Positions 11,601 to 24,251 are shown, counted from the first letter of the stretch. The stretch: DNA of 64,000 nucleotides from Nematostella vectensis (GCF_932526225.1 NC_064044.1:5121747-5185746); one strand, 5' to 3'. Numbers and translations: made by a program. Notes: a model not told the origin generated them from the sequence alone.

Positions 11601-11799
11601 ACCATACAGCTCATCTGACAGGTCCAGGCGGCATTCAAGGGAACGTCAACACTGCAGAGAACTTAGCCCCTTACAGCCCACACCCCTCACACAGCCACGC
11701 CCACCTCCTCCACCATATCGGACTCTCAAATTCCCACACTTGCCAGCATACTCAGAAATTGAAGCCACACCCCCACCTCCACCGTACACTGAAAAATAG
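8602..11799 (+). CDS. Four-transmembrane CD20/MS4A-like protein with PPxY tail
   Basis: Five exons join in phase 0: 8602-8775, 9607-9663, 10139-10372, 11009-11110 and 11563-11799, giving about 267 residues. ATG 8602 is the first in frame. Membrane spans: residues about 12-34 (LHIGVVDVLCGLISIGIGAF), about 50-72 across the exon 1/2 junction (LPIWTGIL then FVITGGVGIL), about 79-102 and about 117-143. The GxPIW...GG.G pattern around span 2 resembles the CD20/MS4A family; the assignment is tentative. The cytoplasmic tail has a basic cluster (CRKRQPP), a Ser/Arg-rich segment, and two PPPPY motifs (residues about 240 and 263) that would bind WW domains, for example of Nedd4-type ubiquitin ligases. 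Likely polyadenylation signal AATAAA at 12457-12462. Alternative: another small tetraspan family. Confidence 0.72.
10013..10076 (+). repeat. Decayed duplicate of the exon 3 splice acceptor
   Basis: The stretch around TTCTTTGCAG at about 10022-10034 and the following 50 bases resemble the real acceptor and start of exon 3 at 10129-10185 (both end in a TGGCATAAGCC / CGGCATCAGCC block). This suggests an old duplication of the junction that left a pseudo-exon. Confidence 0.5.
10726..10958 (-). mobile_element. TTAA-ended MITE, diverged copy
   Basis: Lies in intron 3 of the four-span gene. It matches the 35687-35940 copy in reverse orientation: CATTGTCACCAGTTTGCTTCC at the left and GTGACAATGTGGCTTTAA at the right, with shared interior blocks (CTAAATTATCA, CCAATAGACAC). 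Its outermost left end is eroded. Confidence 0.65.
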
Positions 11800-12940
11800 G
11801 TAGAGCACATTTTAGAGATTTTAAATTATTTAATGAATTTTATTGTGCAGTGTACATATATTTATATGTATACTGTAGATCGAAAGATATATGTGCTATG
11901 TCCTTTGTCATATAGAAGGATGGGTATAGTACAGATTGTTTAAATAACAAATAAGGCTAGCCAAGGCTTTGACTCGTGGTTACTCAAAATACAGTATCAT
12001 AAAGTGTTTTGCTTGGGCTATCAATTTTAGGTAAGACCCAGTGTTTGCTGGAATTTTTGATAAATACATTAAATGTGTGAGACATATCTCATTGAAAAGT
12101 GGGCCAACAGTTCTCAGCACTCCTTCTTTACCACTCCACCACAACTGTTTTCACAAAAATGGATTTGTCTAGTGACCAGTCTCTGGAAATCTCGTTTTTA
12201 GTTTGTTTCTTGTTATTGTTCAAACTGGGGTAGGGCTGCAGGGATCATAGCTAGGAATTGCAGGGGAAAGCTGCCCCCTCTAGATTGTAAATTTCACAAA
12301 GGAAATGGACGAAAGGATGTGTCTGCCCCAACAGTGATTATAAAAAAAGGTCATATATAGTGGGACATTACTGTACTTTTAAATTATTTGTGAATATATT
12401 TTGTGCAATATGAGAATAACTCATGCTTTTGTAAATTTGACACCATATACATAACAAATAAAGTTAAACTTCAGTCTCAACTTCATCTTTAGGTAAATGT
12501 TCCACTCTGCTAAGAGTGCTTTTTCCACTCTATAATTACTTCCTTGTCTTAGGGTCCAGCTAAGACCAGCTAACTGATGTCTTGACTGACCCCACCCGCT
12601 TCCAGTTATCCACATCTAGAAACATTATCTGTGGAGTTCTCCAAGGGTCAATTCTGGGGTTGCCTCTGTTTCTATTATATTTTTTTAAGTTACCAAGGTT
12701 TTTTTACATTTTTAATAATCCTAAAATAAACAGTGTTCAGCCACAGAAGTGACTGGGCATTGAAGTTGATTGTAAATAAACATCAGGCAAACACAGACAG
12801 CTTTGGACTGACAAAGACTTTAGCCTTTTTCCCACAGGACTTACTAGAGAAGCTATAGAAAGCCCGAATCGAACCCTTCATCAATTACCTTTCCTAATAT
12901 GGGATACCTGTGGCAAAGCACTAAGAAAATAAACTGCCCA
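11800..12940. other. 3' untranslated region and spacer
   Basis: AT-rich. The AATAAA at 12457-12462 is the best end signal for the four-span gene. No further exon is visible before the minisatellite. Confidence 0.4.
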
Positions 12941-12944
12941 CTCT

Positions 12945-13550
12945 CGATTTGACTTACCCCACCCCTACTGATGTCATGACTTACCCCGCCCCTACAAACG
13001 TCATGACTTACCCCGCCCCTACGGATGTCATGACTTACCCTGCCCCTACGGATGTCATGACTTACCCTGCCCCTACTGATGTCATGACTTACCCCACCCC
13101 TATTGATATCATAACTGACCCCACTCTACTGATATCAAGACTGACCCCACCCCTACTGATATCACGACTGACCCCACCCCTACTGATATCACGATTGATC
13201 CCACCCCTACTGATATAACGACTGACCCCATCCCTACTGATATCAAGATTGACCCCACCCCTACTGATATCACGACTGACCCCACCCCTACTGATATCAC
13301 AACTGACCCCACCCCTACTGATATCACAACTGACCCCACCCCTACTGATATCACAACTGACCCAACCCCTACTGATATCACAACTGACCCAACCCCTACT
13401 GATATCACAACTGACCCCATCCCCCTACTGATATCACAACTGACCCCACCCCTACTGATATCTCAATGGACCCCACCCCTGCTGATATCACAACTGACCC
13501 CACCCCTACTGATATCACAACTGACCCCACCGCTGCTGACTGCCCCCACA
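12945..13550. repeat. 27-bp minisatellite, about 22 copies
   Basis: Head-to-tail copies of a 27-bp unit containing GACCCCACCCCTACTGATAT. Left-hand copies carry a GATGTCATGACTTACC variant; right-hand copies are more uniform. As 27 is a multiple of three, open frames arise on both strands; they are artefacts. It lies between the tail-to-tail four-span and WAPL genes. Confidence 0.92.
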
Positions 13551-14395
13551 CCTAACAATGCCGCAACATACCTGCTACATGCTAGAAGACAATGGCAGAA
13601 AGCATACCATCTAGATGTATATGGAACAATAAGTATCAACCATTCTTGCACATTTTATTATGTTTGACAGGTATGTTACATACATCAGAGGTATAGTTTA
13701 AAAATGGATGAATATGTTAGGGTCATCAAACCAAATTTAATCTGGAGAATTGACTGATGGCAGCTTACTGTGGGAACTTTAGGCTGACCAGTAAAGCGGT
13801 ACACAATAAAAATATGTATGGAATGTTTTAACCAAAAAACGTTCAAACAGCCAAATAAAAGGTCACAACATGTTTCATATTTCATAGATTGTATTTTCGC
13901 TTTCATTTCTACATTATATAATAAAAATTCCACATATATTTGTAGGGGTCAATCACGGCTGTAATAGCTATGCTGCTTAGGTCTGGATAGGTCTAGAGGC
14001 CAGACCGACCTATTTACCTGTGGTCAGAATGGCTGATGTGGGAAAACTAATTGCCATTTTCGAACTAGACCCCACCCTGCATTTTTCTTTGGACATGGTT
14101 CCGGTCATAGAGAACCCTGCCAAACCCTTGCAACAATAAGTTGCAGCCATATTGCTGGTGTTTGCAAAGACATTTGAGATCTATTCGATATGAATTCAAA
14201 GGGACAGATCTTGGATCTTAAAGATGCCAACTCATTAATCCCATAATGCATTGATTTGAAAACCATCTTGTGTTAAAGTCGTGTTTAAGAGTTCAGGTAG
14301 CAAACACCTGTCGTACATGTACATTGAACTTGTACATACTGGACAAGATGAACAAGTTTTATGGTTGCTTTTCTAAGCTATGATACAATAGATGA
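13551..14395 (-). other. Probable WAPL 3' untranslated region
   Basis: No coding sequence is seen. A minus-strand AATAAA (TTTATT at 13654-13659) is a reasonable polyadenylation signal about 740 bp beyond the WAPL stop. Confidence 0.4.
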
Positions 14396-17300
14396 TCACG
14401 AAGAGGACCCGAGACATCCCTGAAGAACTTTGACGATTTTCTCAATTGCATGGCCGCTTGTACCACTCTGCAATACCAGAAAACAATGCAATTAAAAATA
14501 TTCAACTACAGTCGCTGTTGACCATAAGCACACTGGTGAGATTACTGCTTTAAACTTCAGAGGTGGTCATATTTACCGTGAGTCTCATGAATCCAAGGAA
14601 CTTTCTGAGAACATCAACAAGAAGTGAGAAATCTTGATTTGGCAGCAAACTGTGAACTAAAGCCTCATTTGCCTTAGAAGGAATAACAGTCATAATTGAA
14701 GAATTCAGTGTTTGGTGTCAATTAGAGAGTTATATTATTGCAACAGTTTAATTACAGTGGTTACAATACTACTATTAACCAACAACCCTCAAACAAACTC
14801 TTGGTAGTATCCATCAACGCACGAAAGCTCACCACAACATGGTGTACCAGCATTAAGATTAATGGTGCTGTTTGTATGGGGCTTTATCGATCTGATCCCT
14901 CTTAGAGCGAAAGAATAATATCAGTAAGAGGTTTACCTTGTTGTCCTGTACAATGCAGCCGAGGAGTAGTGCGACATATGAGGCCACCATACTATCTTCC
15001 ATATGCTTCCCGGCAATTACTAGAGCTGTAAGTCCAAGAAAATTATACCAAGTCTTTCGTCTGATAGGTAGTGTGAGGAGATAACATTGAAGGAGACAGG
15101 GCGGGGGAAAGGCTGTGAAGATAGTGCTGTAAACGTAAGAGTATCACGCTGGGGAGGATCCAAGAGTTCCAAAAAAGGGCGGGTGGGGGAGGAGGAGCAC
15201 GGATTTCAAGAAAGAGGGCAGGATTTGTTGTTCTTACATGGATGTCCTTTAATTTCTTGTTAATTTTGAGCCAATCATCTGAAAAAAGGGGCTTGGGGCC
15301 TGCTTTGCACACCCCTAGATCCACCCTGGATACAGAACGGAAACGCAATGAGATAAGATAAAAGTGGAAGGCGGTAGTTGAGAAAGGACAAGGATAGAAG
15401 AATTCTGGATCACCAAATATGCCTTATCGGTCAAGATCAAGACTGATCCGTGCAGTCCATAATCTTGATTCTTACAAGCATTGTAACTAAGGATAGTGCA
15501 AAAAACATTCCAGCGACAATTTAATGTCAACGATACAGGTCAATGAAGTAGAGTGTGCTCAATGTTACATCCTTTTCCAAATACCATAAGTCGGCCTACC
15601 TTTTCCTATTTCGTCCTCTAACGTCTCATCAGAGACTTTCTTCTTGGAAGAAGATGGTTCATTCTTGTCTTCCACTACAGTGGAGTCGATATCTGCACCA
15701 CAGACCCATCCCCTTCCATCCTTAGTGAGAACTAGAGCCTGGTCATCTTCTTCGTCTGTTTCCAAACAACAACGCATTGTCATAACATGGCCACTATGAC
15801 CATTAGGTGTGTACCACTTAGTGTCTCTTTGAAAAGTCACAAATGCCACTCTCCCTGAGTAGGCATCCCCCTCCAGGAGAGTACCCAAGGTTTGCATAGG
15901 GGGGGGTACGCAGTCTCAGGTATCATAAAAAAATAATGGTATTTGGAAATGGCCTTAAAGCCGCACTGTCAAAAGTTTACTTCCGGTCGATTACGTAACA
16001 ATCTCCGATGATTTTTAACGGAAAACGGGAAAAATATTTCAAAACATTGAAAGCAATGTGTCTATTGGAAGTTTCTTTGAGGATGTGATTGATAATTTAG
16101 AGCGGATGGCCTGTTAAATATCTCCGATTCTAATAGATTCTTTTGTCTTTTAACGGTTGAGGTTTCCGTTGGACCTCCGGAAGTAGACTGGTGACAATGC
16201 GGCTTTAATAAGAAATGAGTCACTTTTGACGGCCAGGTGGGGGGGGGGGGGGGGGAGGGGGGCATATACACCACCCTGTGCACATGCCTGCCCTTTTTAC
16301 CCTATTTCCTCTTAGCCCCAAGGCTTACAACTTCCCTTCCGCATTTGACTAGTACCTGGTGCTCTTACCTTTAGTCCTTATGACAAGCAACCCTTACCTT
16401 CTGCAGATAGAGCAGATGTCATCTGGTCTGTATCTCGGGATGATTTCTCCCTCACTACAAATAGCTGCATGAGGGCTTCAATAGAGCCAAGCTGGCCGGC
16501 ACTACTATCGTTACTGCAGTTCTCTTGGCTCTCATGAGATGGCTCTGTCTGGAGCTGCAGTAGTAGTGCTATATTCTGCTTGCTGTGTTCCACCAGGTTT
16601 ATAAGCAAACCAAGACCCTTATAAAAAAATAAGCCAATAGTTTAAACTAAACAGTGATACAGTACCTCAAAGCAGCCACCCATGTACTATGAAATCATCA
16701 AAACTCAATAAAAACTCGAGCTAAATCACAGAAATTCAACGAAATACCTACCAGAACATGCAGGTCAAATCTCTGACTTGCTTCATAGTACTGTGGCAGC
16801 TACAGAGAGATTGGTAAGAGAGGTAATATTTAGTATGATGGTACATACTGTAAGATTGGTAAGAGAGGTAATATTTAGTAGGATGGTACATACTGTAAGA
16901 TTGGTAAGAGAGGTAATATTTAGTAGGATGGTACAAACTGTAAGATTGGTAAGAGAGGTAATATTTAGTAGGATGGTACAAACTGTAAGATTGGTAAGAG
17001 AGGTAATATTTAGTAGGATGGTACATGCTGTAAGATTGGTAAGAGAGGTAATATTTAGTAGGATGGTACAAACTGTAAGATTGGTAAGAGAGGTAATATT
17101 TAGTAGGATGGTACATACTGTAAGATGCACAGGTAATATTTAGTAGTATGGTACATACTGTAAGATCAGTAGTTTAAAATTAGCCTTAAAATTTAAAATT
17201 GACACCTACGGGTGTCTAGAAGTTGGTAACTATGTGCTATTCTCCCCAACCCATTTGGACATTTTAGAAAGAATGTATGGAGCTAAAATCTATAAAATTA

Positions 17301-20300
17301 CCTTCCACAATACATCAATTTATATATTGGTGAACCGTGAACCCCCCTCCACCCACCTCGCTAAGAATGCATAAATTACCTGTAACACAGAGAAGAGTAG
17401 GGTCGATAGGAACCCCTCCTGCTGCCCTATCAGGTTACTCCCTTCCTCTGAAGAAGATACAAATCCCAATAAGAGATATAAATGCTGACTTTACTCTTCT
17501 CAAGTCCTAGCCTTACACAGTTTACATAACAAGTAGGAATAAGTGTGTTAGGAAATAATGCTGAAGTTCTTTGACCTTCCTCATTTCAGGTACTGTAAGT
17601 GTGAAGGACTGAGACAGAACCTCTACACCTAATCTTATTTCAACCAATGGGATGTTTTTTTAGAAAGTGGTAGTCCTGTGGAATTAAAGTGAGGAGTGGG
17701 GCAGGTCAAAGATTGCGACTTTTTTTTAACCCTACATGTCCAGAAAACAAGGACGCAGTTTCAAAATGGTGGACCTTCCAAAGACTTTCTCTCTCTGATG
17801 CTTACAGAAATACAATGAAAAAAGGCGAAAGTGTTATTGCATGTCTAATCAACACTCACCTGAATCGTTAGACAAGTTGAGAAAGAGCTTGAATGCATTG
17901 AGAAGAGAATCTTTAACAGGAGAGGAAACTGAGAGATCATCACTAGGTTCATCCCGAGCACTATTTGGTAGGCCCTCTGTTATCGAGTTCACACAGAGGC
18001 GAGTGAAACTATAAGAGAAGATAAAAGTATTATAAATAGTCATTAACTAACACCCTTGGTTAACAGGCAAAACGTTGCATAATGACTTAATATGATACAG
18101 AAACATTGAAAATATTATTGGAACCAAGCCCCAATGGGGGGAGGGGGGGGAAGCTTGCCCTCAGTACCCCACCCACTGCTCCTCTGACCTTGGGTAGCCT
18201 GTGGTTATACAATATTTACTGTACCTGCTGAGTGACCTGGCAAGGAGGCCTTTCTGGTAGTGCAGTAGGTAGGTTTGATTGGATGTATTTTGATAAGTGA
18301 CCTGGTGAAAAAAAAGACGAAACATGGATATGACAAACTTCAAGGTTTGCTTTTTAATAAAAGGAGGGATGTCCTCTGATATTTGCCTTTGATATTTTTA
18401 GGTTGGATATTTCCTGAAAATATCCAGAAGATTGTATTTTACAACAGCAAGAAGTCTCGGCTTCCAGGAATCAACATCATACTCTCTATTCTATAGTCTG
18501 AGAATCCAGGAAATTTGGGGCAGAGATCAGTAATACAATGAACCAAGAAAACTATGGGGTATTCCAGGAAATTTAGTGTTCCTGGCAATCTGTAGACTTA
18601 TGACTGGATAAAAGGAAAAAAAGTGGAACTCACGTTTTCAAGGAGCTTCAAGCACTTGTCAATTCGTATTATCTTTGCTTGCATATTCTGATCACCTTCA
18701 GGTATACTTCCTTTCTCTTCTATTACCCAATTAACACTTTCTGAAACTGTACAATGGATGCACATTATACAATGTATCATTTACACACCATTCAGGAAAA
18801 TATTTGTAATGCATTATACTTTAGGCCATAGGTTACACACATATTAGAGACTAACCTTTTTTTAAATTCTTACTGTCTCACTGTCAACTCATGCAACCAC
18901 ATGTAACCCATCTATCTAACCCTGACACATATTTTTGCAACTAGATCATAAGGCCTGGAAAAGTGCGGTCAAGAACTCTGTTGTTCGCTTAAAAGCGCCT
19001 TGCAGCCAGAGCTGCAATCCAATTATTATTGGAATTTTATGAATGTCCGAAGTTGATTGTAAAGAAGGCTAAAAGCTATTTAAGGCGAGTATACACTCTC
19101 TGTAGTCTGATGCTGAACTGAACATATAGTAAGCACACGCTTCATAAATAAGCCAGATCTGTTGTCAATCAAACAAACTCATTAAATGGCCAATTAATCC
19201 CTTTGACCCTACTTTCTCAAAGGGAGGTATAGTGGAAATATGACATATAAATGGATAATGAGTGCGTGAGTGTGAATCTATGAAGTTTAAAAAGGTAAAT
19301 ATCTCAGGAAAATCTTACTTGTATCTATAATGTGGTCTAGAGCCCCCAAGCTCCGAACTTCTTCCTTGAACCATGGTCCAACTCTCTCAGTTGTTATGGA
19401 TAGTAGTGACTCTCTTGCTAGTGAGAATGTCTAGACAAGGGGATGGACAATAGAAACTCTGAATTGCAGGACGGGAGGGGGGAGACTAGTTTCTGTATAA
19501 AATTAGCGAAATCATATCAGCTTATTATTGGCCTTCAGTTTAGTACACCCATTTTGAGTAAATTTATCAAGCTTATCTAAGTCAAGGACATAACAATAAA
19601 TTAAAACCCATTGGTCCAACTTGCAGTACACAGTTTTGTAGGGTACGACACTCATGCAAATACACTGTAAACCATTTCATTAGCAAACTAAATCTGTTAT
19701 AAAAGAGTTAAAATGGACCAAATACTGTATATTATTCAAATATAAGAGTTAAAATGGCTCAAATATAATCATAGGTAGCCCAGGCTCACGGCAAGTATAG
19801 GTTTACTACAGAGTTTGTATGAGCGTACAGAGTTTGAATGAGTCAACAAATCTCGTTTCTGCTGCTGCGAATTTTTCCCGTCACCTTCTGTATATAAAAT
19901 AGACAAGGTTGCAAACTCTGACAACCGCCAAATTCCAAAGTGCTCAACAAATCCACCTATCGTTTCAAAATCAGTTTGACCTTGCCTTATATCTCCGACG
20001 TCCCTCCATACCTGATTACCACCCCAACTTACAGAAAATGCCGAAATAAAATCTGTCTATCTTTCATTTATCTAAATATTCATTTTTTTGTTTATTTTTC
20101 TTTCATTGTTTGTAATCAATTCTATCTATAAACGCAACGGACATCCTCGGTACTGTATATCTTAGAATAAGATGACATGTATTTTTTTCATTTTATTTTT
20201 TTGGGGGAATGATCTTTTTAGCAAATCCCTAACGACTTTTTCGTCCGTCGCGCGGCTTGGTCAAACTTATGTGAAGCACCCTGCCCCGGCTGGTAGAATT

Positions 20301-23300
20301 TGGCCTGCCATGTATTGTCGTTTTCTCCACGAACGGCCCATCGAGCGTCGCTATCATGAATATTTTAAAATTCAAAAGAAAGATTCTCGCCGCTCAAACG
20401 GCAAAACGGGGAAGAATAGACGATTAAAAGATATGGTTGGAAAGATAAATATGTGTGCTATGATTCTGCGAGGTTTCTTTTGCTGTGCGAAAATGGAAAA
20501 TAATGGCGGGTTTGAGTAGCAGCAACGAAAAGTTCCTGTTTTATTTTCAAATCAGCATATTTATTTCAACAAGATTTGTTCGCTCATACAAACTCTGTAC
20601 GCTCATACAAACTCTGTAATAAACCTATATTTGCCGTGAGCCTGGACTAACTGTGATACAATATTCAAATATGATTCTATCATCAAATAATTTTGAACAT
20701 CTAATATTCAAATATAAGAGTCTATCATCAAATGATTTTTAACATTCAAATCGAAAACATTAAGCAAAAAAAAAAAAAAAAGAAACAATTTATCTCATTG
20801 ATGCAAAGAATGTAAAAACTTACACTTATGTCATGCAACTCGAAGTATGTACCAGGGATCAATCTGTTTCTCTCATTTAATATAGACCTTAAAATGGGTA
20901 AATAATGCATGATCAACAATTGCATTATCACAGTTAATTTTAGCAGATTTACAGACATTACTATTGGTAACAAATACTTCCACTTACTTTATTCTATGGA
21001 TGTATTTGTTGTATTCAATGTCTTCTGAGCCGTCCACATCATTGGAGTTTTCAACTGATATAAATTTAATCAGCATTTCTGAAATTACAATAGAAATCCC
21101 TCTCAGTAAAGTACAGTATTAGAGGCAAAACCAAAATGTCTCAAACATTGAGCATTAGCCTGGGGAAGGAGGGGGCAACTATACAGTATATAACATGTAT
21201 TTCTATTTACACTTTTATCTGAAGGGGGGGGGGGCAACATATAGTATATATATTATATGCACCTCTTGTAAAACTTAGTCCAGTCCATTTAATTTTATTC
21301 TGGGCCACTAAAAAATTCATTAAAATACCCATTTCACTGACAAAATACAGTAAAGGGAAAACTTACCAAGAATGAATTTGTCAAAGTCTATAAACTGTCT
21401 ATCTTGGGTGAGTATGTACATAATTGCAGAGGTGCAGAGGGAAAGATTCTGTTGAGAAAGAATAAGATAGAGATAACAGGAAATGAATTCAAGTGTGATT
21501 TGGCAACAATATGGTCTAGCAATGATTGATAAGAGATGCCTTACCTTGTACTCTCCTGCATCTTTTAGAAGGTTAAATATTTTCGATATGGTGCCATGAG
21601 CTCGGAGATTGACACGGAAGGAACCATTAGTGCACCTGGACATTATGTCTAAGGCACTTAGGCAGCGTGTAGAGACCTTGCTGGACTCCAAGCCGTACAA
21701 CAGGTATTCCACATCATCAAAGAACTAGGAAAACAAAAATAAAATCATTTGTGGATTGATCTATGGAATCTTATCATCTTTATTGGAGGTAAGGGGGTAT
21801 ATTGACATGGTTAATTCAATGATTGGAATTGTTACAAAACTTAAGGTGCAAGGGGTACTTTTTTTATTTCTTTATGTGAATGCAGGATGGACAGTAAGAA
21901 AGACTGATGGGTTATATGTGGGTGCATGTGAGTAAGACAGACAGATATGTTACATGCGGATGCATGAATGGACATCAGTAGGACAGACAGATACATAGGT
22001 TACATGAGGTTATATACTGTACTCTCACCTCTTGGTCTTCCCCAGATTCCAAACACTCAGAAACTTTTTTCACATTCTTTACCACAGTAAATAGCTGCAA
22101 AGACAGAGAAGGAAACAGAAGATGATAATGTAGTCATTGCACATCGTATGGCATCTGCATTATCATATCAATCAATTCCTTGTATTTTCTAACAAACCAG
22201 CAGAAATATTTTTGAAGGTCTGTTTAATCTAAAAAAAATTGTGATTATGACAAGAGCTACAATTTTTATTGTGAAATATAAAATGAATTATGAAATGAAA
22301 TGAAAGATTCTTACAGGTTTGTCAGTTCTTTTGACTTTAATTGCCCCTTCAACATCTTTATTCTTCCTCTGAGGCCACGATGAAGATCGGACAATTGGAG
22401 GGATGTCAGGAGAAGATTCCTCTGGAGAATCACCATCATCAAAGTCCACATTTGTCGGCTGATGAGTCAAAAAGAGGACAGACATGATTTTTTTGTTCCT
22501 AACTATGTAATGAGTGGAAGGTTTTTAAAAGCAGTTAAATTTCAAGTTGGGTGATGCAAATTTCAATGGAAAAAACCCATGTCTTGAAACTTAAGTTGGT
22601 GACAAAATGAAATGAAAGTTGTGGAGTCAAGATCATAATTCAGCTTATAATAACTTGCATTTTTGTTGTTTGCTTATAATATCTTTTTTAAACTTGTTAT
22701 TTATTTTACATGGACCTAATAATTTTTTAATATTCTATGTAAATACAGTATATGTATTCTCACTTTGAATCTAGAATGGTCATTCTGACTGACAAAATTA
22801 TAATTTAATACAAATTCTCTTCACTTGATAACATTGCTTGTCATCGATAAAGTGGAGAGGACATTTAAGTTGATCATCGCTTACCAGTACTGAGAGTCTC
22901 TTTGGGTTCTTGGCCTTACTTGGAGACAAGGACTTGTCGTTATTCTTTAAAAAGCTCTTGAAAGGTGACTACAAAAGAAAGTACCATTTAAGACATCAGC
23001 ACGTCATGACAGAAAAACATGACATGATGCTTCAAATAAGCCCATTTCACATCTAATGAGGAGAAAGTACTCAGGGAGTTATAGCAAACAAAATATCAAA
23101 TGCGTCTTATTTTAAATTGAGGCAACTTTTTGTAGTGTCATTGAAATTTAACCTTTCGTCCCTGAGCCCATACATAGCGCATATTATTTATGTTTTAAAA
23201 ATCATTCCAGAATACAAGGAACCAATGGCCATTGTAAGAAAACATGTCTTCTTTAACTATAACAAATTGTGCATTTCCCAGGTTTTTCCGTCAAGTCCAT

Positions 23301-24251
23301 CAGCATCACATCACACGTTGCCTGGAAGGAACCATTAGGTAACATAATAATATAGTATAAATAGAAATACTACAGACAAGCTAAAGAAAAACTAGATGTT
23401 CTTTGTAGGCGTGGTGCGCAACTACTCTGACACAAGGGTATAGGTGATCTAAAGCTTGTCATTAGGCAATATCATAAGAAATAAGAAAGGTTAAAAACCC
23501 CACCCCACCCCACCCCCCTCCTTCTGCTCAAAATCCTACAGGCCTGAACGCATGATTTTTTTCTAAACACTTGTAACTGAAAAAGAACCTCTATTACAAA
23601 TCTAACTACCTGTTCCTGAATGGATTGTTGTAATAATATAATAAGCATTTCATGCGTGACTACAGTAAAGGTGTTTATTCTTTCCATTATTACCCGGAAC
23701 TATTAAACTGTTTAAGCTTTTAAAAATACTATACAAACATAAGCTTACTCTGTTACTCTACTTTATCATGCTCGCATCAGTAATGTACAAGATGTAAACA
23801 CACAAAAAATTCTCACCTCTGGGGCAGCTTTACGTTTACACCTTGCCCGAGATTTCTGTGATGACTCAATGGTCTCCTGTGAGCTACTATAAGCTTCATC
23901 GTCGGTACTTTTACCAGCTGGGTCTGTAGTTTGCGATCCACTCTTCAAACACGACACTCCACTACTACTTCGAGATGGAACATCATCGTCATCCGAAAAT
24001 GCGAATGGATCTTTCTCCACAATCGCGTTCTTCTTGCCTCCTTTCGATGCACTCTTCTTCTTTGGGGATTGTTCCTTAGTGTACTCGACTGCTTTGCTGA
24101 TTCGAGTCCATGATGATTTTTTAGGGACGTCTAAAGTGGACCCCGTTGTTGTTTTACTTTCGACGTCATTTTTAACTTCGTCGAATATCGATGAACTTTT
24201 ACACTCTTGCTTTCTGCTTTTACTGTAGGTTTTACCAGTGTACTTGGGCAT
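14396..24251 (-). CDS. WAPL: WAPL cohesin release factor
   Basis: WAPL binds PDS5 and SCC1/SA and opens the cohesin ring to release it from chromatin; it is nuclear. There are 19 coding exons: 24251-23817, 22968-22885, 22458-22315, 22094-22029, 21724-21545, 21448-21367, 21078-20988, 20887-20824, 19430-19319, 18746-18634, 18301-18225, 18008-17860, 17447-17380, 16799-16752, 16617-16398, 15914-15600, 15025-14937, 14672-14577, 14467-14396. They sum to 2505 nt (834 aa plus TGA). Residues 1-221 are low complexity, with GKTYSKSR and [10 protein letters not shown] near positions where vertebrate WAPL has its YSR and DPFGF-type segments. About 222-834 is the helical WAPL domain; [37 protein letters not shown] and [12 protein letters not shown] are diagnostic. 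It is shorter than the vertebrate protein (about 1190 aa), mainly in the N-terminal region. Confidence 0.93.
15600..15914 (-). CDS. WAPL: WAPL coding exon 16 with unfamiliar insert
   Basis: Encodes residues about 645-749. The acceptor CTGAG/ACTGCG is the one that keeps phase with exon 15. The end ([11 protein letters not shown]) joins exon 17 at the conserved [16 protein letters not shown] block. The middle, about 50 residues with [17 protein letters not shown] and [13 protein letters not shown], does not resemble the Lys/Glu-rich linker of vertebrate WAPL and has more Trp and Cys than expected of a linker. Confidence 0.72.
15955..16208. mobile_element. TTAA-ended MITE in WAPL intron 15
   Basis: About 254 bp with TTAA at both ends and roughly 30-bp terminal inverted repeats (TTAAAGCCGCACTGTC... 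and ...GACAATGCGGCTTTAA). It closely matches the copy at 35687-35940 and is related to copies near 10726-10958 and 51695-51900. Confidence 0.85.
16803..17165 (-). repeat. 45-bp array of 3' splice-site copies, about 8 units
   Basis: Tandem 45-bp units begin one base from the acceptor of WAPL exon 14. On the transcribed (minus) strand each unit has a branch-point-like TACTAAA, then CTCTCTTACCAATCTTACAG, so each is a complete acceptor-like segment copied from the intron end. Several also carry GTATGT right after the AG. Because 45 is a multiple of three, both strands show long but meaningless frames. Confidence 0.88.
19776..20649. mobile_element. DNA transposon-like element with 63-bp terminal inverted repeats
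   Basis: About 870 bp in WAPL intron 8. The ends (CCAGGCTCACGGCAA inward) are inverted for about 63 bp with few mismatches, and each arm contains a doubled GAGTTTGTATGAGCGTAC-like motif. TA flanks both ends (19776-19777 and 20648-20649), consistent with a TA target duplication. The interior has a 115-codon frame at 20172-20519 with no recognised transposase motif, so the element is probably non-autonomous. Confidence 0.75.
23817..24251 (-). CDS. WAPL: WAPL coding exon 1 (disordered N-terminus)
   Basis: Starts [15 protein letters not shown] and is followed by a Lys/Ser/Asp-rich stretch with an acidic DDDD patch and basic clusters ([18 protein letters not shown]) that may act as nuclear localisation signals. 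Donor is GAG/GTGAGA. In vertebrates this part carries short PDS5/cohesin-binding motifs; TYSKSR and the DPFAF segment are the only candidates visible here. Confidence 0.9.

Noticed and set aside
12949-13431. Repetitive coding frames on both strands
   Set aside because: Produced by the 27-bp minisatellite, whose unit is a multiple of three; no start context or family match.
16748-17143. Three overlapping long frames of 15-residue repeats
   Set aside because: Artefact of the 45-bp intronic array; the real coding sequence there is the 48-nt WAPL exon 16752-16799.
20172-20519. 115-codon frame inside the 870-bp TIR element as a transposase
   Set aside because: No DDE/D motif, helix-turn-helix or other recognisable feature, and far too short.
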